A stretch of 64,000 nt of DNA from Serratia plymuthica. GTDB taxonomy: Bacteria; Pseudomonadota; Gammaproteobacteria; Enterobacterales; Enterobacteriaceae. The position numbers were made by a program, and so were the translations under genes. Below the pieces are notes generated by a model. That model saw nothing but the letters and a program-made list of their open reading frames with translations, had not been told where the DNA came from and made no database searches. The stretch lies in NCBI RefSeq assembly GCF_018336935.1, contig NZ_CP068771.1:5391816-5455815 (forward strand), in the 5' to 3' direction. Below, one piece after another: positions 9,678-18,797 of this stretch. Numbering within the stretch: the first letter of the stretch is position 1; each line of letters opens with the position of its first letter.

Positions 9678-10064
9678 ATGAGCATATCCAGGGAAACCTT
9701 TATCGATTACGACGCCGTAATGCAGGCGCCTATCCATCGCGTGTTCGCCGAGCAAGATGCGGAGAAGCGCCGTGCGGCGATCCGAGATATCTATACCGAA
9801 AACGTTCGGGTTTACGAACCCGACGTCGAAGCGAGCGGGTATGAAGGTATCGAACAGGTCGTCGACGCGGTTTTATCGAAGGCGCCTCCGGGCTTTGTTT
9901 TCGGCACCTTCGGGCCGGCGGTTGGGCATCACGGCGTTGGCCGCATGCGCTGGCATTTCGGGCCGCAAGAGGGGCCACCGGCGATAACCGGGGTTGATGT
10001 TGTCGAGATCGTCGGCGGCAAGATCGCCCGGCTTTACGTGTTTCTCGACCCCGTGCCGGTTTAA
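9678..10064 (+). CDS. NTF2-like (SnoaL-type) small protein
   Basis: A 128-residue cone-shaped NTF2/SnoaL-like protein. The pattern of N-terminal helices, a TENVRVYEPD strand and the closing segment VEIVGGKIARLYVF is typical. Such proteins are often small hydrolases, isomerases or ligand binders. GAGG precedes the ATG. It follows the aldo/keto reductase by 62 bp and is probably co-transcribed. The substrate cannot be read from the sequence. Confidence 0.8.
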   Translation: MSISRETFIDYDAVMQAPIHRVFAEQDAEKRRAAIRDIYTENVRVYEPDVEASGYEGIEQVVDAVLSKAPPGFVFGTFGPAVGHHGVGRMRWHFGPQEGPPAITGVDVVEIVGGKIARLYVFLDPVPV

Positions 10065-10413
10065 AGGCAAACCGCTGCAACCGGCTGATTCATCGATGGT
10101 TTAGGCCAGGGTGATATTTTCGCCATGGCCATTTAAACCCTCTTTAACTGCGTAAACAGGGATCCCTTTCCGATTCTAAATCAGCATGTTGATTTTTGTT
10201 TTGCTGCGGTTTTCTATGCTGGTTTTGTTTTTCTGGCTGGTTAGAGATGCTGGGTTTGATGATGAGGCTGGTTTTTTTACACAAAATCTAAAGGGTGCGG
10301 CGATTGCAGTTGATGTTAATTTTAATAGAAATTATTATCATTTACATCTTGATTTCAAGAAAATAGAATAAATTATTCTAAGATTGAACCCAAATCCTGA
10401 GGATTTTCATTTT
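10065..10413. other. Intergenic region with iron-type promoter
   Basis: About 350 bases with no convincing gene; one short open frame (10186-10371) is very hydrophobic and lacks a ribosome site. The 3' half is AT-rich and contains the Fur-box-like site described separately. Confidence 0.5.
10327..10345. promoter_or_regulatory. Fur-box-like site
   Basis: The minus strand of this 19-mer reads GTAAATGATAATAATTTCT. It agrees with the Fur consensus GATAATGATAATCATTATC at 13 of 19 positions by hand count, including the core AATGATAAT. It lies about 70 bases upstream of an iron-type periplasmic binding protein, which supports iron control. Confidence 0.55.
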
Positions 10414-11520
10414 ATGGGCGTTCGCAATTTAATCACCTTTATGATGTTCACCGTTTTTTTAACGGTGTCCGGCATCGCTAATGCAGCCAGCACGACCTTC
10501 ACAGACGTTATGGGGCGGCAGGTTACGGTCGATACGCCTGTAAAGCGGGCTATTTTAGGGTTTAATTTTGAAGATTACATGGCGGTGGGCGGGGAAGCCG
10601 CATTCGAACACGTAATAGGTATTTCGCGTGAAGCATGGCGGGGGAAAGTCCCCGCCAATTGGAATATGTATATTAAACATATGCCGTCCCTTGGCCGTAT
10701 CGCCGATATTGGTGAAGTCGATCTCCATAATATCTCGCTTGAGAATATCATAGCGTTAAAACCTGACGTGGTCATTTTGGCTCAGTGGCAGTATGTCGCT
10801 TTGAAATATGAAGTGTCCCGCCTTGAAGCGTTGAAAATCCCGGTGGTTGTGATCGACTACAATGCGCAAACGGTAGAAAAACACGTCAGCTCTACAAAAA
10901 TATTCGGCATACTGACAGGGCAAGAAAAACGGGCCCAGGAACTCGCGGACCTTTACGCCAATAATATTGCTGATGTGCAACGCAGAGTAAATAGCTCGGG
11001 TCTGAAGAAGCCCAAGGTTTATATTGAGTTTGGCAATAAGGGACCTGGTGAATATTCATTTACCTATGGCGAGAACATGTGGGGGGCGATGCTGAAGCTC
11101 GCCGGCGCGGATAATATAGCGGCATCACTTTTTGAGTGGTGGGGCGTCATTAATCCAGAGCAGGTTCTCGTTGCGATGCCAGATGCGATTTTTATCTCGG
11201 GAAGAGAAAACAACAAGATTTCGTCGGCACTATCAATGGGGGTTGGCGTTGATAAAAACGTGGCCACTCAGCAGCTTATCGGTTTCTCTGCGCGCAATGG
11301 CTGGGCCGCGTTGCCGGCGATAAAAAACAAACAGCTCTTCGGCGTATACCAGGGCGCATCCAGAACGCTTTCCGATTTCGCCATGATTCAGTTTATTGCC
11401 AAATCACTTTACCCAGAGCAGTTTAAAGATGTGGATCCGGTAAAGAATTACCTGGATTACTATAATAAGTATCTGCCGGTGAAACCCGAAGGGACATTCG
11501 CCATTTCCGCGTGGAAGTGA
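10414..11520 (+). CDS. Periplasmic iron/siderophore-type ABC substrate-binding protein (orphan)
   Basis: The start is placed at ATG 10414 because GAGG lies about 10 bases upstream and a signal peptide (cleavage after GIANA) begins there; the frame also opens 30 bases earlier at TTG. The ~368-residue product has the FepB/BtuF-type Peripla_BP_2 fold (DVMGRQVTV opening, LKPDVVIL segment). It should bind an Fe-siderophore, haem or similar chelate in the periplasm. No permease or ATPase gene is adjacent, so it must share a transporter encoded elsewhere. A Fur-box-like site lies upstream and a strong terminator downstream. Confidence 0.85.
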   Translation: MGVRNLITFMMFTVFLTVSGIANAASTTFTDVMGRQVTVDTPVKRAILGFNFEDYMAVGGEAAFEHVIGISREAWRGKVPANWNMYIKHMPSLGRIADIGEVDLHNISLENIIALKPDVVILAQWQYVALKYEVSRLEALKIPVVVIDYNAQTVEKHVSSTKIFGILTGQEKRAQELADLYANNIADVQRRVNSSGLKKPKVYIEFGNKGPGEYSFTYGENMWGAMLKLAGADNIAASLFEWWGVINPEQVLVAMPDAIFISGRENNKISSALSMGVGVDKNVATQQLIGFSARNGWAALPAIKNKQLFGVYQGASRTLSDFAMIQFIAKSLYPEQFKDVDPVKNYLDYYNKYLPVKPEGTFAISAWK

Positions 11521-11556
11521 ATTTCAATCCGCTTTAAATAGCGGATTTCACCATTG

Positions 11557-11592
11557 GCCCCCGTTAAACGCGTGAATTCACGCCCTGGGGGC
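11557..11592 (+). terminator. Terminator after the binding-protein gene
   Basis: GCCCCC (11557-11562) pairs with GGGGGC (11587-11592). Nested inside is the perfect palindrome GCGTGAATTCACGC (11570-11583). TTTATT follows. A smaller hairpin (TCCGC/GCGGA) lies just before it. Confidence 0.7.
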
Positions 11593-11782
11593 TTTATTAC
11601 CGGCGAACGGCACTTTGAATGGCATGCGATGGGGATTTGCAAGCGTCTTAACGTGCAAACGCAACCAGAGCATGAGGTCAGAGGAGGCTGTCGATCGGTG
11701 TCTAAAAGGTTGCCGTTGCCCAATAAGCGGCTATCATCTCTCCTTTACGCCCTTGTCGCCCCTGAAAGGATTGTCTGCCGCT

Positions 11783-12682
11783 ATGCCCGTGAATTTTGAT
11801 CTCAACGATCTTTATGCCTTCCGAGCGCTGGTCGAATACGGCAATTTTCGGCTTGCCGCGGAGTCCATCTGTCTTTCGCAGTCGGCATTGAGCCGCAGGA
11901 TAGAGAAACTGGAATCCGCGCTGGGGATTAAATTGTTCGACAGAACCACCCGACGCGTCACGCTGACGCTATATGGGCAGACCTTTGCCGGGCGTTCGGA
12001 TCAGCTACTGGCGAATGTCGAGTTGGTGTTGGCGGATATCAATAAGGTCAGTCAGGATCGCGTGGGGCTGGTCACCGTCGCTACTGTGCCCTCGGCGGCC
12101 TACTATTTCATGCCCGACGTGATCCGCCGTTTCCAGGCCCGCTACCCACGGGTACGCGTCAAGCTTATCGACAGCAGTGCGGGTAACGTCATCGAAGCGG
12201 TTGCCAGCGGGCAGGCGGATTTCGGCATCTGTTTCGCGACAAGCCTGCAACCCAATATCGAATTTTTGCCGCTGGTGGGGGATGTCTACGTGGCTGCCTG
12301 CAGGCGCGATCATCCCATCGCCAGTAAAAAAAGCCTGACCTGGCGCGAGTTTTATCAGCAGGATTATGTGGGGCTGGATAAGACGTCCGGTAACCGCAAT
12401 CTGCTCGATCAGATGCTGGAGCACATTATTCCGGAGCGCCCCAGCATCTGCGAAACCCGCCATGTGACGACCATGCTGGGCATGGTTGAAGCGGGCGTCG
12501 GCATTGCCGCCGTGCCCGCCATGTCGATGCCGGCGTCAGAGCATTCGGTGCTGACGCACCTGCCGCTGACCGACCCGGTGGTAAAGCGCACTGTTGGCCT
12601 GATCAGGCGCAGCGGGCGCATGCAGTCCTACGTTGCCGCCGAGCTGGAAAAGCTGATCACTGAACAGTATCACGCTGTTTAA
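11783..12682 (+). CDS. LysR-family regulator
   Basis: The start at ATG 11783 is chosen because the winged-helix domain begins there (FDLNDLYAFRALVEYGNF); the open frame extends 168 bases further upstream without family sequence. The ~299-residue product has the HTH (LSQSALSRRIEKLE) and effector domain. Its end overlaps the convergent binding-protein gene by 26 bp. It is the likely regulator of the binding-protein/CitA-like pair. Confidence 0.88.
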   Translation: MPVNFDLNDLYAFRALVEYGNFRLAAESICLSQSALSRRIEKLESALGIKLFDRTTRRVTLTLYGQTFAGRSDQLLANVELVLADINKVSQDRVGLVTVATVPSAAYYFMPDVIRRFQARYPRVRVKLIDSSAGNVIEAVASGQADFGICFATSLQPNIEFLPLVGDVYVAACRRDHPIASKKSLTWREFYQQDYVGLDKTSGNRNLLDQMLEHIIPERPSICETRHVTTMLGMVEAGVGIAAVPAMSMPASEHSVLTHLPLTDPVVKRTVGLIRRSGRMQSYVAAELEKLITEQYHAV

Positions 12683-13463
12683 CCGGCTGTTCAGCTTTCA
12701 CGGCTCTCATCCCGGTGGCGCGAATGGTGTTTTGCGCCTCGGCGGAAGACAGGAAATCCAGTAGCGCTTTGCCTTCCTGGCGGTGTTCCGCTTTGGCGGT
12801 GACCGCGCCGGCAAAGCGGGTAATGTACTGCACATCGTCAGGCAGCTCGCCAATAAAGGTGACGCCCGCAACCGGCAGCAATTCACTCACTTGCTGGAAA
12901 CCTACCGCATATTTCCCTTGCGCCACCTCGGATGCCACCGGAATGCGCTCAATCATGTGCGCTTTCTCTTTCACCTGATCTTCGATGCCCAGTTTTTTGA
13001 ACAGCTGGTCGCTGACATAGCGGCCGCTGGCACTGTCCGAATAGGCAATGGATTTGGCCTGCAGCAGGGTATTGCGCAGATCGCTATCCTTTTGGATATT
13101 GGGTTTGGGGTCGCCTTGCTTGACCACCATGCCAATTGGCGAGTCGGCCAGCTCCACGCGCGAACCCGGTTGGATCCAGTTATCCTTTTCCAGGTTTTTC
13201 AGCGCATCACCCACCATAATCACCACATCGGCCTTTTCTCCGCGAGCCAGACGCGCCGGGATCGCCTGGGGGGTTTTCCCCATAGAAGGGCCGGAAATCA
13301 AAATGATTTTGTCGCCGCTCTTGGCTTCAAATTGCGGGGCCAGTTTTTCCAGTGCGGCTTTAAACCCGCCTGAAATCATGACGGTCACGTCTTTGGCCAG
13401 CACTCCGGTGCTGACAGAGGAAAGCACCAGCGTGGCGAGCAGTGAACGATAAATTTTTTGCAT
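12657..13463 (-). CDS. Periplasmic substrate-binding protein, ModA/SBP_bac_11-like
   Basis: 268 residues with a signal peptide (cleavage near VLA-KDV). The fold is that of molybdate-type or sulfate-type extracellular binding proteins (VMISGGFKAALEKLAPQFE, then GEKADVVIMV). It lies 15 bp downstream of the CitA-like symporter gene and is probably in one operon with it. No ABC membrane or ATPase component is present. A role as a carboxylate sensor or scavenger for the symporter is an inference. The C-terminus overlaps the LysR gene. Confidence 0.85.
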   Translation of the reverse strand: MQKIYRSLLATLVLSSVSTGVLAKDVTVMISGGFKAALEKLAPQFEAKSGDKIILISGPSMGKTPQAIPARLARGEKADVVIMVGDALKNLEKDNWIQPGSRVELADSPIGMVVKQGDPKPNIQKDSDLRNTLLQAKSIAYSDSASGRYVSDQLFKKLGIEDQVKEKAHMIERIPVASEVAQGKYAVGFQQVSELLPVAGVTFIGELPDDVQYITRFAGAVTAKAEHRQEGKALLDFLSSAEAQNTIRATGMRAVKAEQPVKQRDTVQ

Positions 13464-13478
13464 GACGTAATCCCTTAT

Positions 13479-14774
13479 TTAACGTGCGGTTTGTAGTGAC
13501 AACGTGCTGCGGCGGTACAGATAAAGCGTCGCCAGTAATGCGCATAGCGCCGCAAAGCTCATCCAGTAGCCGGGTGAGGCTTTATCGCCGGTGTACTCAA
13601 TCAGTGCGGTAGAAATAACCGGCGTAAACCCGCCAAAGACGGCAGTCGCCAGGCTGTAGGCCAGCGAGAAACCGGCAACCCGGACCTCCGTCGGCATGAT
13701 CTCGGTTAACGCCGGGATCATGGCGCCGTTGTAGAGGCCGTAGAGGAAGGACAGCCACAGCAGTACCGTCAGCATCATCGAAAAGCTGGGGGCTTCGGCA
13801 AGCAGGCTAAGTGCCGGATAGGCAGTGACCAGCGCCAGCAGCGCCATGGTCACCAGGACGCGCTTGCGGCCAAAACGGTCCGAAAGGGCGCCGCCTACCG
13901 GCAGCCAAAGGAAGTTGGAGATCGCCACCAGCAGGGTCACCAGCAGGCTGTCGGAGGCGCTGAGCATCAGCACTTTTTTACCGAAGGTCGGCGCATAGAC
14001 GGTGATCAGATAAAACGCGGTGGTGGTCATGGCGACCATCAGCATGCCGGCGATAACCACCTGCCAGTTCGCCAGGAGGGTTTTAAACACGTCGCGCATC
14101 GCCAGGTGGTTGCGGCGGGCGGTGAACTCCTGGGTTTCTTCCAGTTTGCGGCGCAGGAAAAAGATGAAAGGCACAATCAGGCAGCCGAACAGGAAAGGCA
14201 GACGCCAGCCCCACTCGCGAATGGCGCTTTCCTCCATGAAGGCATTCAGTGCGAAGCCCATCGCCGCAGCCACCATAATGGCCACTTGCTGGCTGCCGGA
14301 CTGCCAGCTGGTGTAAAAGCCTTTACGGCCTGGCGTGGCGATCTCAGCCAGGTAAACCGATACGCCGCCCAGCTCGGCGCCCGCAGAGAAGCCTTGCAAT
14401 AAACGGCCGGCCAGCACCAGCAACGGTGCCCAGAGGCCAATCGTCTGATAGGACGGGATAAGGACAATCAGGAAGGTCCCTGCGGCCATGATCGACAGGG
14501 TAACAATCAGCCCCTTGCGTCTGCCGACTTTATCGATGTATGCGCCCAGCACTATTGCGCCGATAGGGCGCATCAAAAAGCCCGCGCCAAAGACCGCGAA
14601 GGTCATCATCAGCGAAGCGAATTCACTGCTGGCCGGGAAAAAGGTGTGGGCGATGTAGGTGGCATAAAACCCGAACAGGAAGAAATCGAACTGCTCCAGA
14701 AAGTTGCCGGAGGTCACGCGCAGTATCGCGCCGATCCTTGCCCGAGTCGTCATGGGTGCGTTAGGTGAATGCAT
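13479..14774 (-). CDS. MFS citrate/tricarballylate:proton symporter, CitA/TcuC-like
   Basis: A 431-residue, 12-helix major facilitator protein closely resembling enterobacterial CitA by recollection. Shared stretches include [20 protein letters not shown] near the N-terminus and [20 protein letters not shown]. It imports a tricarboxylate with protons across the inner membrane. GGAG lies 6 bases upstream of the ATG at 14774. The following periplasmic binding protein gene is co-oriented. Confidence 0.88.
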   Translation of the reverse strand: MHSPNAPMTTRARIGAILRVTSGNFLEQFDFFLFGFYATYIAHTFFPASSEFASLMMTFAVFGAGFLMRPIGAIVLGAYIDKVGRRKGLIVTLSIMAAGTFLIVLIPSYQTIGLWAPLLVLAGRLLQGFSAGAELGGVSVYLAEIATPGRKGFYTSWQSGSQQVAIMVAAAMGFALNAFMEESAIREWGWRLPFLFGCLIVPFIFFLRRKLEETQEFTARRNHLAMRDVFKTLLANWQVVIAGMLMVAMTTTAFYLITVYAPTFGKKVLMLSASDSLLVTLLVAISNFLWLPVGGALSDRFGRKRVLVTMALLALVTAYPALSLLAEAPSFSMMLTVLLWLSFLYGLYNGAMIPALTEIMPTEVRVAGFSLAYSLATAVFGGFTPVISTALIEYTGDKASPGYWMSFAALCALLATLYLYRRSTLSLQTAR

Positions 14775-15088
14775 CTTTATCTCCAGTTTGCTTTAGCGCT
14801 TTTGCCGCGCCTGTTGATGCAGACTGGACCATGAAAATAAAGTAAATAAGCGCAATAAACGCATGAACTGATGCGCCTGGCGCATGAATAATCGTTAACA
14901 ATTGGCTGCGATAAGCTGCAACGGGTAGTTAACAAGATTGTCCTGTACTGCCCGGTTCATTACAGGCTAAAAACTTCATTCATATTTTGTGACAGGGCTC
15001 ATACAGGGCGAAGGGGCGGAAAATGCCGAGCGGGGCAAAGAGGCCCGGGAATCTGCCGCAAACCTTTAACCGGCCCCTGATGAAAAGG
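14775..15088. promoter_or_regulatory. Promoter region of the CitA-like operon
   Basis: No gene is seen. A palindrome ATGCGC-CTG-GCGCAT (14871-14885) lies about 95 bp upstream of the symporter start and is a candidate operator. Confidence 0.4.
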
Positions 15089-15973
15089 CTAGCGCAACCG
15101 TGAGGGCGGCAGGCCAAAGCGCTGGGTGAATCGTTCAGCAAAACGCGAAACCGATTTGTAGCCGCAGGCATCGGCCACCTGCGCCATGTTCCAGCGGGTG
15201 GTCTGTATCAGCATCAGGCCGTGGTGCATGCGTATATCCACGAGCAGCTTCTCAAAGCGGCTACCCTCTTCGCGTAAGCGTCTGCGCAGGGTGGATTCGC
15301 TCATCGCCAGCGCTTCGCCGGCAGAGCGTGCGGTCCAGTCGGTTTCTGGCGAAGCGCGCAGCAGATTGCTTAAGCGCGGTAAAACGCCCTGTCGCCGGGG
15401 CAGAGCAAAATGAATGTTTTGTTCTGCCAGTACCAGCAGCAAGTCGAATATCCTCAAACGTATTCTTGCATCACTGAGATTCGGCTGCGCCAGGTTTTTC
15501 AGCAGCGTTTGCAACGACTCTCGCAGCGCGCCGTTAAGCGTCGTCGCGGTAAATTTCGGCTTCTTTCTCTCACCCGAGAGAGATAAATGGCTTTGCGAGA
15601 ACTGATAAAAAGATTCCAGCACATCGGCGCTGAAAGTCAGAAACAGCGATCGGAACGGGGAGCCGTTATCCGGAGGGTACTTGGTATAATCGGCAATGAC
15701 GCCCTGATCTATAAACCCCACGGCGGCAGCCTCAGCCAGGCTATGGCTTTCTCCTGAGGTCAGAAATTCAATTCTCCCCGCCAGTACGATGAGCACCGTC
15801 AGTTCGAAGAAGCAAAATGAGGGTGTGCTTTGCCCCACCCTGAGCTGCGGATAAGCCACCGAAACCAGATTATCGCGGCTGAGATTGTGGCCACAATAGT
15901 CTGACCAGGAAAGCGATTCATTGCTCATGGCGTCTTGTTCATCCGGGACAACTAACCGACTTTCTCTGGTCAT
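15089..15973 (-). CDS. AraC-family regulator
   Basis: 294 residues with an N-terminal sensing domain and a C-terminal double HTH (SAGEALAMSESTLRRRL, then MAQVADACGYKSVSRFAERF). AGGT sits 6 bases upstream of the ATG at 15973. It starts 28 bp after the stop codon of the PEBP gene on the same strand, so the two are probably co-transcribed. Confidence 0.9.
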   Translation of the reverse strand: MTRESRLVVPDEQDAMSNESLSWSDYCGHNLSRDNLVSVAYPQLRVGQSTPSFCFFELTVLIVLAGRIEFLTSGESHSLAEAAAVGFIDQGVIADYTKYPPDNGSPFRSLFLTFSADVLESFYQFSQSHLSLSGERKKPKFTATTLNGALRESLQTLLKNLAQPNLSDARIRLRIFDLLLVLAEQNIHFALPRRQGVLPRLSNLLRASPETDWTARSAGEALAMSESTLRRRLREEGSRFEKLLVDIRMHHGLMLIQTTRWNMAQVADACGYKSVSRFAERFTQRFGLPPSRLR

Positions 15974-16001
15974 GATTTACCTGTTGATGGCTCGCGGTGC
16001 G

Positions 16002-16634
16002 TTAAACGTGGACGTCCGGATTCAGGGTATAGATCCCTGTCAGCGTGGCCGTCGCCAGTACATTGCTGTTTTCCAGCGCACGACGAACGTTAGCGCCAGT
16101 CAGCTCCCCCTCTACGTTTAATGCCGGCGTCGGAATCGCATATAACGTGAAGATGTAATGATGAACCAATTCATCATTCCACGGCGGGCAGGGGCCATCA
16201 TAGCCATAATATGTTCCGGCCATCGACTCATCGCCGGCAAACCACGCGGTGTAATCATTGATGCCATGAGTCAGGCCGCCCGGAGCGGAAGGGCCTGGCT
16301 TGCCTCTGGCAGAAATGCCGCTGGACTGAGCGCCTTCAATGATTTCGCCTTGATCCGCCGGAATGTTCAACAGCGACCAGTGATAGAAATCTGCCCGGGG
16401 CAGAGACGCCGAAACGGTTTTCCCCGGTTGATTAACGTCTTCTGCACGGGTTGGAACATCGGGATCGTGGCACAGAAGCACCAGCGCCTGTGTGCCTGCC
16501 GGCACGTCTTCCCAGGCAAGGTGCGGGTTGAGGTTGTCGGATAAACGAATACGGTTTTCAGGATCATAAACGGCAAAGCTGTTCTTGCCTGGGATGACCT
16601 CACCGTCTTTAAAACTGTGGCTGTATAATTTCAT
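16002..16634 (-). CDS. YbhB/YbcL-type phosphatidylethanolamine-binding-like protein
   Basis: A 210-residue PEBP/RKIP-like protein without a signal peptide. The family ligand-pocket motifs are visible: DPDVPTR near residue 55 and YHWSLLNIPAD. The physiological ligand in bacteria is not known. It is followed by an AraC-type regulator at 28 bp. Confidence 0.88.
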   Translation of the reverse strand: MKLYSHSFKDGEVIPGKNSFAVYDPENRIRLSDNLNPHLAWEDVPAGTQALVLLCHDPDVPTRAEDVNQPGKTVSASLPRADFYHWSLLNIPADQGEIIEGAQSSGISARGKPGPSAPGGLTHGINDYTAWFAGDESMAGTYYGYDGPCPPWNDELVHHYIFTLYAIPTPALNVEGELTGANVRRALENSNVLATATLTGIYTLNPDVHV

Positions 16635-16802
16635 GTTATTGCCTTATCGATGGCGGAAAACACGATTATACGACCATTGCGCATCCTGATAGTTACCTAT
16701 CCGGTCAAATTACTTCCTTAAACTGTCATTCTGACTGGATGTGTTGAGCCGGTTGAACGCACTGCGGGAGAGAATATTGGACCCGACTCGCAAACGCCCG
16801 AA

Positions 16803-17762
16803 CTAACCGTGACGCTGTGTTGTTGTCGATACATCAATCGCCTCTCGTATCTGTTGCATGTCGCGCCCGGGAGGCGCTCCGAACTGTCGCAAATATTCGC
16901 GGTTAAACTGCGATGCACTTTCATAACCGACGATAAAGGCAACGTCCGACGCACGATGTTCGCCGGTGAGTAAAAGCTGGCGGGCTTCCTGCAGCCTTAG
17001 CTGTTTCTGGTAGCGAAGGGGACTGCTGCCTGTTATCGCAAGAAAATGGCGATGCAGGCTTGCCCGGCTCATACCGCTGATATCGCACAGTGCATCGATA
17101 CGGAGCCGGGTATTGTAGTTATCTCTGATCCAGGCGACTGCCCGCCGGATACTGTTCAGTGCGCCCTCGGGTTGGGCAATCTGACGCAGCAGTTGCCCCT
17201 GTGGGCCCTGCAGGAGGCGATAAAGCAATTCACGCTCAAACAGGGGCGCAAGAACCGGAATATCCTCTGGCGTATCCAGCAGAGACAACAATCTCAACAA
17301 GGTGTCGCGAAGTGACGCATTCATCAGGTTTATCACGATACCTATGCCACTTTGCCTGCGCTCGCGGTCGGGTGGCATGGTTGCCGCTAATTCCGACAGT
17401 ATGGCGGGATCCAACACCAGTGATACGGCAACGTAAGGCTGCCCATCTTCCGCATCAAAAATTTGCCCGGTTAAAGGCAAGTCCAGCGCACTGATGAGAT
17501 AGTGTTTACTGTCGTAACTCAGAAGATGCTCGTTAAGCGCCACCTGCTTGGAGCCCTGCAAAATGAAACAGATCATTGAGCGATACAGACAAGGGGCTTT
17601 ATCTACAGAACCCTGGCCGACGGAAAGTTCCACGCGCGGGATCGGTGTAAAAGTAGTCCCCGACAGGGCATGGCGCCGGGCTAAATCAAGATGGGGGGCA
17701 AGTTCATGTTTCATGAGCCGAGTATACTGCAGCCCGGATACCGTACAAGACGGTTGATACAA
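16803..17762 (-). CDS. AraC-family regulator, AraC_N type
   Basis: A cupin-like N-terminal domain (FILQGSKQVALNEHLLSYD) is followed by a double HTH (CDISGMSRASLHRHF, DVAFIVGYESASQFNREY). The frame opens at 17762, but ATG 17714 (MKHELAPHLD) is the more likely start because family similarity begins there. A good sigma70 promoter (TTGTAC 17743-17748, 16-bp spacer, TATACT 17721-17726, minus strand) would then initiate at or next to this ATG. It is divergent from the SDR at 17873, its probable target. Confidence 0.88.
   Translation of the reverse strand: MYQPSCTVSGLQYTRLMKHELAPHLDLARRHALSGTTFTPIPRVELSVGQGSVDKAPCLYRSMICFILQGSKQVALNEHLLSYDSKHYLISALDLPLTGQIFDAEDGQPYVAVSLVLDPAILSELAATMPPDRERRQSGIGIVINLMNASLRDTLLRLLSLLDTPEDIPVLAPLFERELLYRLLQGPQGQLLRQIAQPEGALNSIRRAVAWIRDNYNTRLRIDALCDISGMSRASLHRHFLAITGSSPLRYQKQLRLQEARQLLLTGEHRASDVAFIVGYESASQFNREYLRQFGAPPGRDMQQIREAIDVSTTTQRHG
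17721..17748 (-). promoter_or_regulatory. Sigma70-like promoter of the AraC gene
   Basis: -35 TTGTAC (17743-17748) and -10 TATACT (17721-17726) are separated by 16 bp on the minus strand. The ATG at 17714 begins 7 bases after the -10, which implies a leaderless or nearly leaderless transcript. Confidence 0.5.
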
Positions 17763-17872
17763 TCAGGCAATGAATTGAGATTATCAGGCGTGGGGGAAAG
17801 GGGGGGCGTTGCTTATTATGGCGTGGTCAATAACGCACCGGCAGGTGCTCCCTAATCTTAAAGAGACAGCCC

Positions 17873-18631
17873 ATGACCCATCAGATTGCACTCATCACCG
17901 GCGCCAGCCGCGGCCTCGGGCGCAACATAGCGCTTCACCTCGCGAAACGCGGGATCCACATCATCGGCACCTATCGTAGCGGCGTTGCGCAAGCCGATAC
18001 GCTTAAACAAGAAATAGAGGCACTGGGCGGCAAGGCTGCGATGCTGTCGCTCGATATTACGGACAGCGCCGGCTATCAGGCTTTTTCAGAAGAAGTCGCG
18101 GCTACGCTAAAGACCAGATTCGGCCGCGATCGCTTCGACTTCCTCATCAACAATGCCGGCAATGGTCTCTTTGCAAACTTTGCCGATGCGACCATCGAAC
18201 AGTTTGATTCGCTGGCCGCTACCCACCTTCGTGGCCCGATTTTCATGACGCAGAAGCTTTTACCCCTGCTGGAAGACGGTGGCCGTATCCTGAACGTTTC
18301 TTCAGGCTTCGTGCGCTTTACTCTGCCGGGATACAGCCTGTATGCGGCAATGAAGGCCGCAGTGGAGGTGTTGACCCGTTTTATGGCCGTAGAACTAGGC
18401 TCGCGTCAGATCCGGGTTAACGCCATTGCGCCGGGAGCGATCGCTACCGATTTTGGCGGTGGCGCGGTACGCGACAATAAAGAGGTGAATGATTTTGTGG
18501 CTCAGGGGATCGCGCTGGGGCGTGTGGGGCTGCCGGACGATATAGGCCGTGCAGTCGCCGCTATCCTCTCTGAGGACCTGGCCTGGGCAAACGGCACAAC
18601 GTTCGATATTTCTGGCGGCCAGTTGCTGTAA
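17873..18631 (+). CDS. SDR-family oxidoreductase
   Basis: A 252-residue classical short-chain dehydrogenase: cofactor motif TGASRGLG, NNAG, catalytic S...Y-x3-K as YAAMK, and a C-terminal DISGGQLL. It is predicted to be an NADP(H)-dependent 3-oxoacyl or carbonyl reductase. AGAGA precedes the ATG. It is divergent from an AraC regulator. Confidence 0.92.
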   Translation: MTHQIALITGASRGLGRNIALHLAKRGIHIIGTYRSGVAQADTLKQEIEALGGKAAMLSLDITDSAGYQAFSEEVAATLKTRFGRDRFDFLINNAGNGLFANFADATIEQFDSLAATHLRGPIFMTQKLLPLLEDGGRILNVSSGFVRFTLPGYSLYAAMKAAVEVLTRFMAVELGSRQIRVNAIAPGAIATDFGGGAVRDNKEVNDFVAQGIALGRVGLPDDIGRAVAAILSEDLAWANGTTFDISGGQLL

Positions 18632-18738
18632 CCCTGTGGGCATTGAAACAGGTGACTGGGTAATCCTCTTTTCCGCTTTGAGGCAATATTATAAATACGT
18701 GATGTAGGTTGCCTCGCCATAAACATCGCAACGAAGAA

Positions 18739-18769
18739 CAGCTCAGTCGGCTAACGCCGGGCTGAGCTG
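18739..18769. terminator. Bidirectional terminator between convergent genes
   Basis: CAGCTCAG (18739-18746) pairs with CTGAGCTG (18762-18769). It lies between the SDR (plus) and mesD (minus). Confidence 0.55.
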
Positions 18770-18797
18770 CTTTCAAACCATCGACTATTTGGCGACG

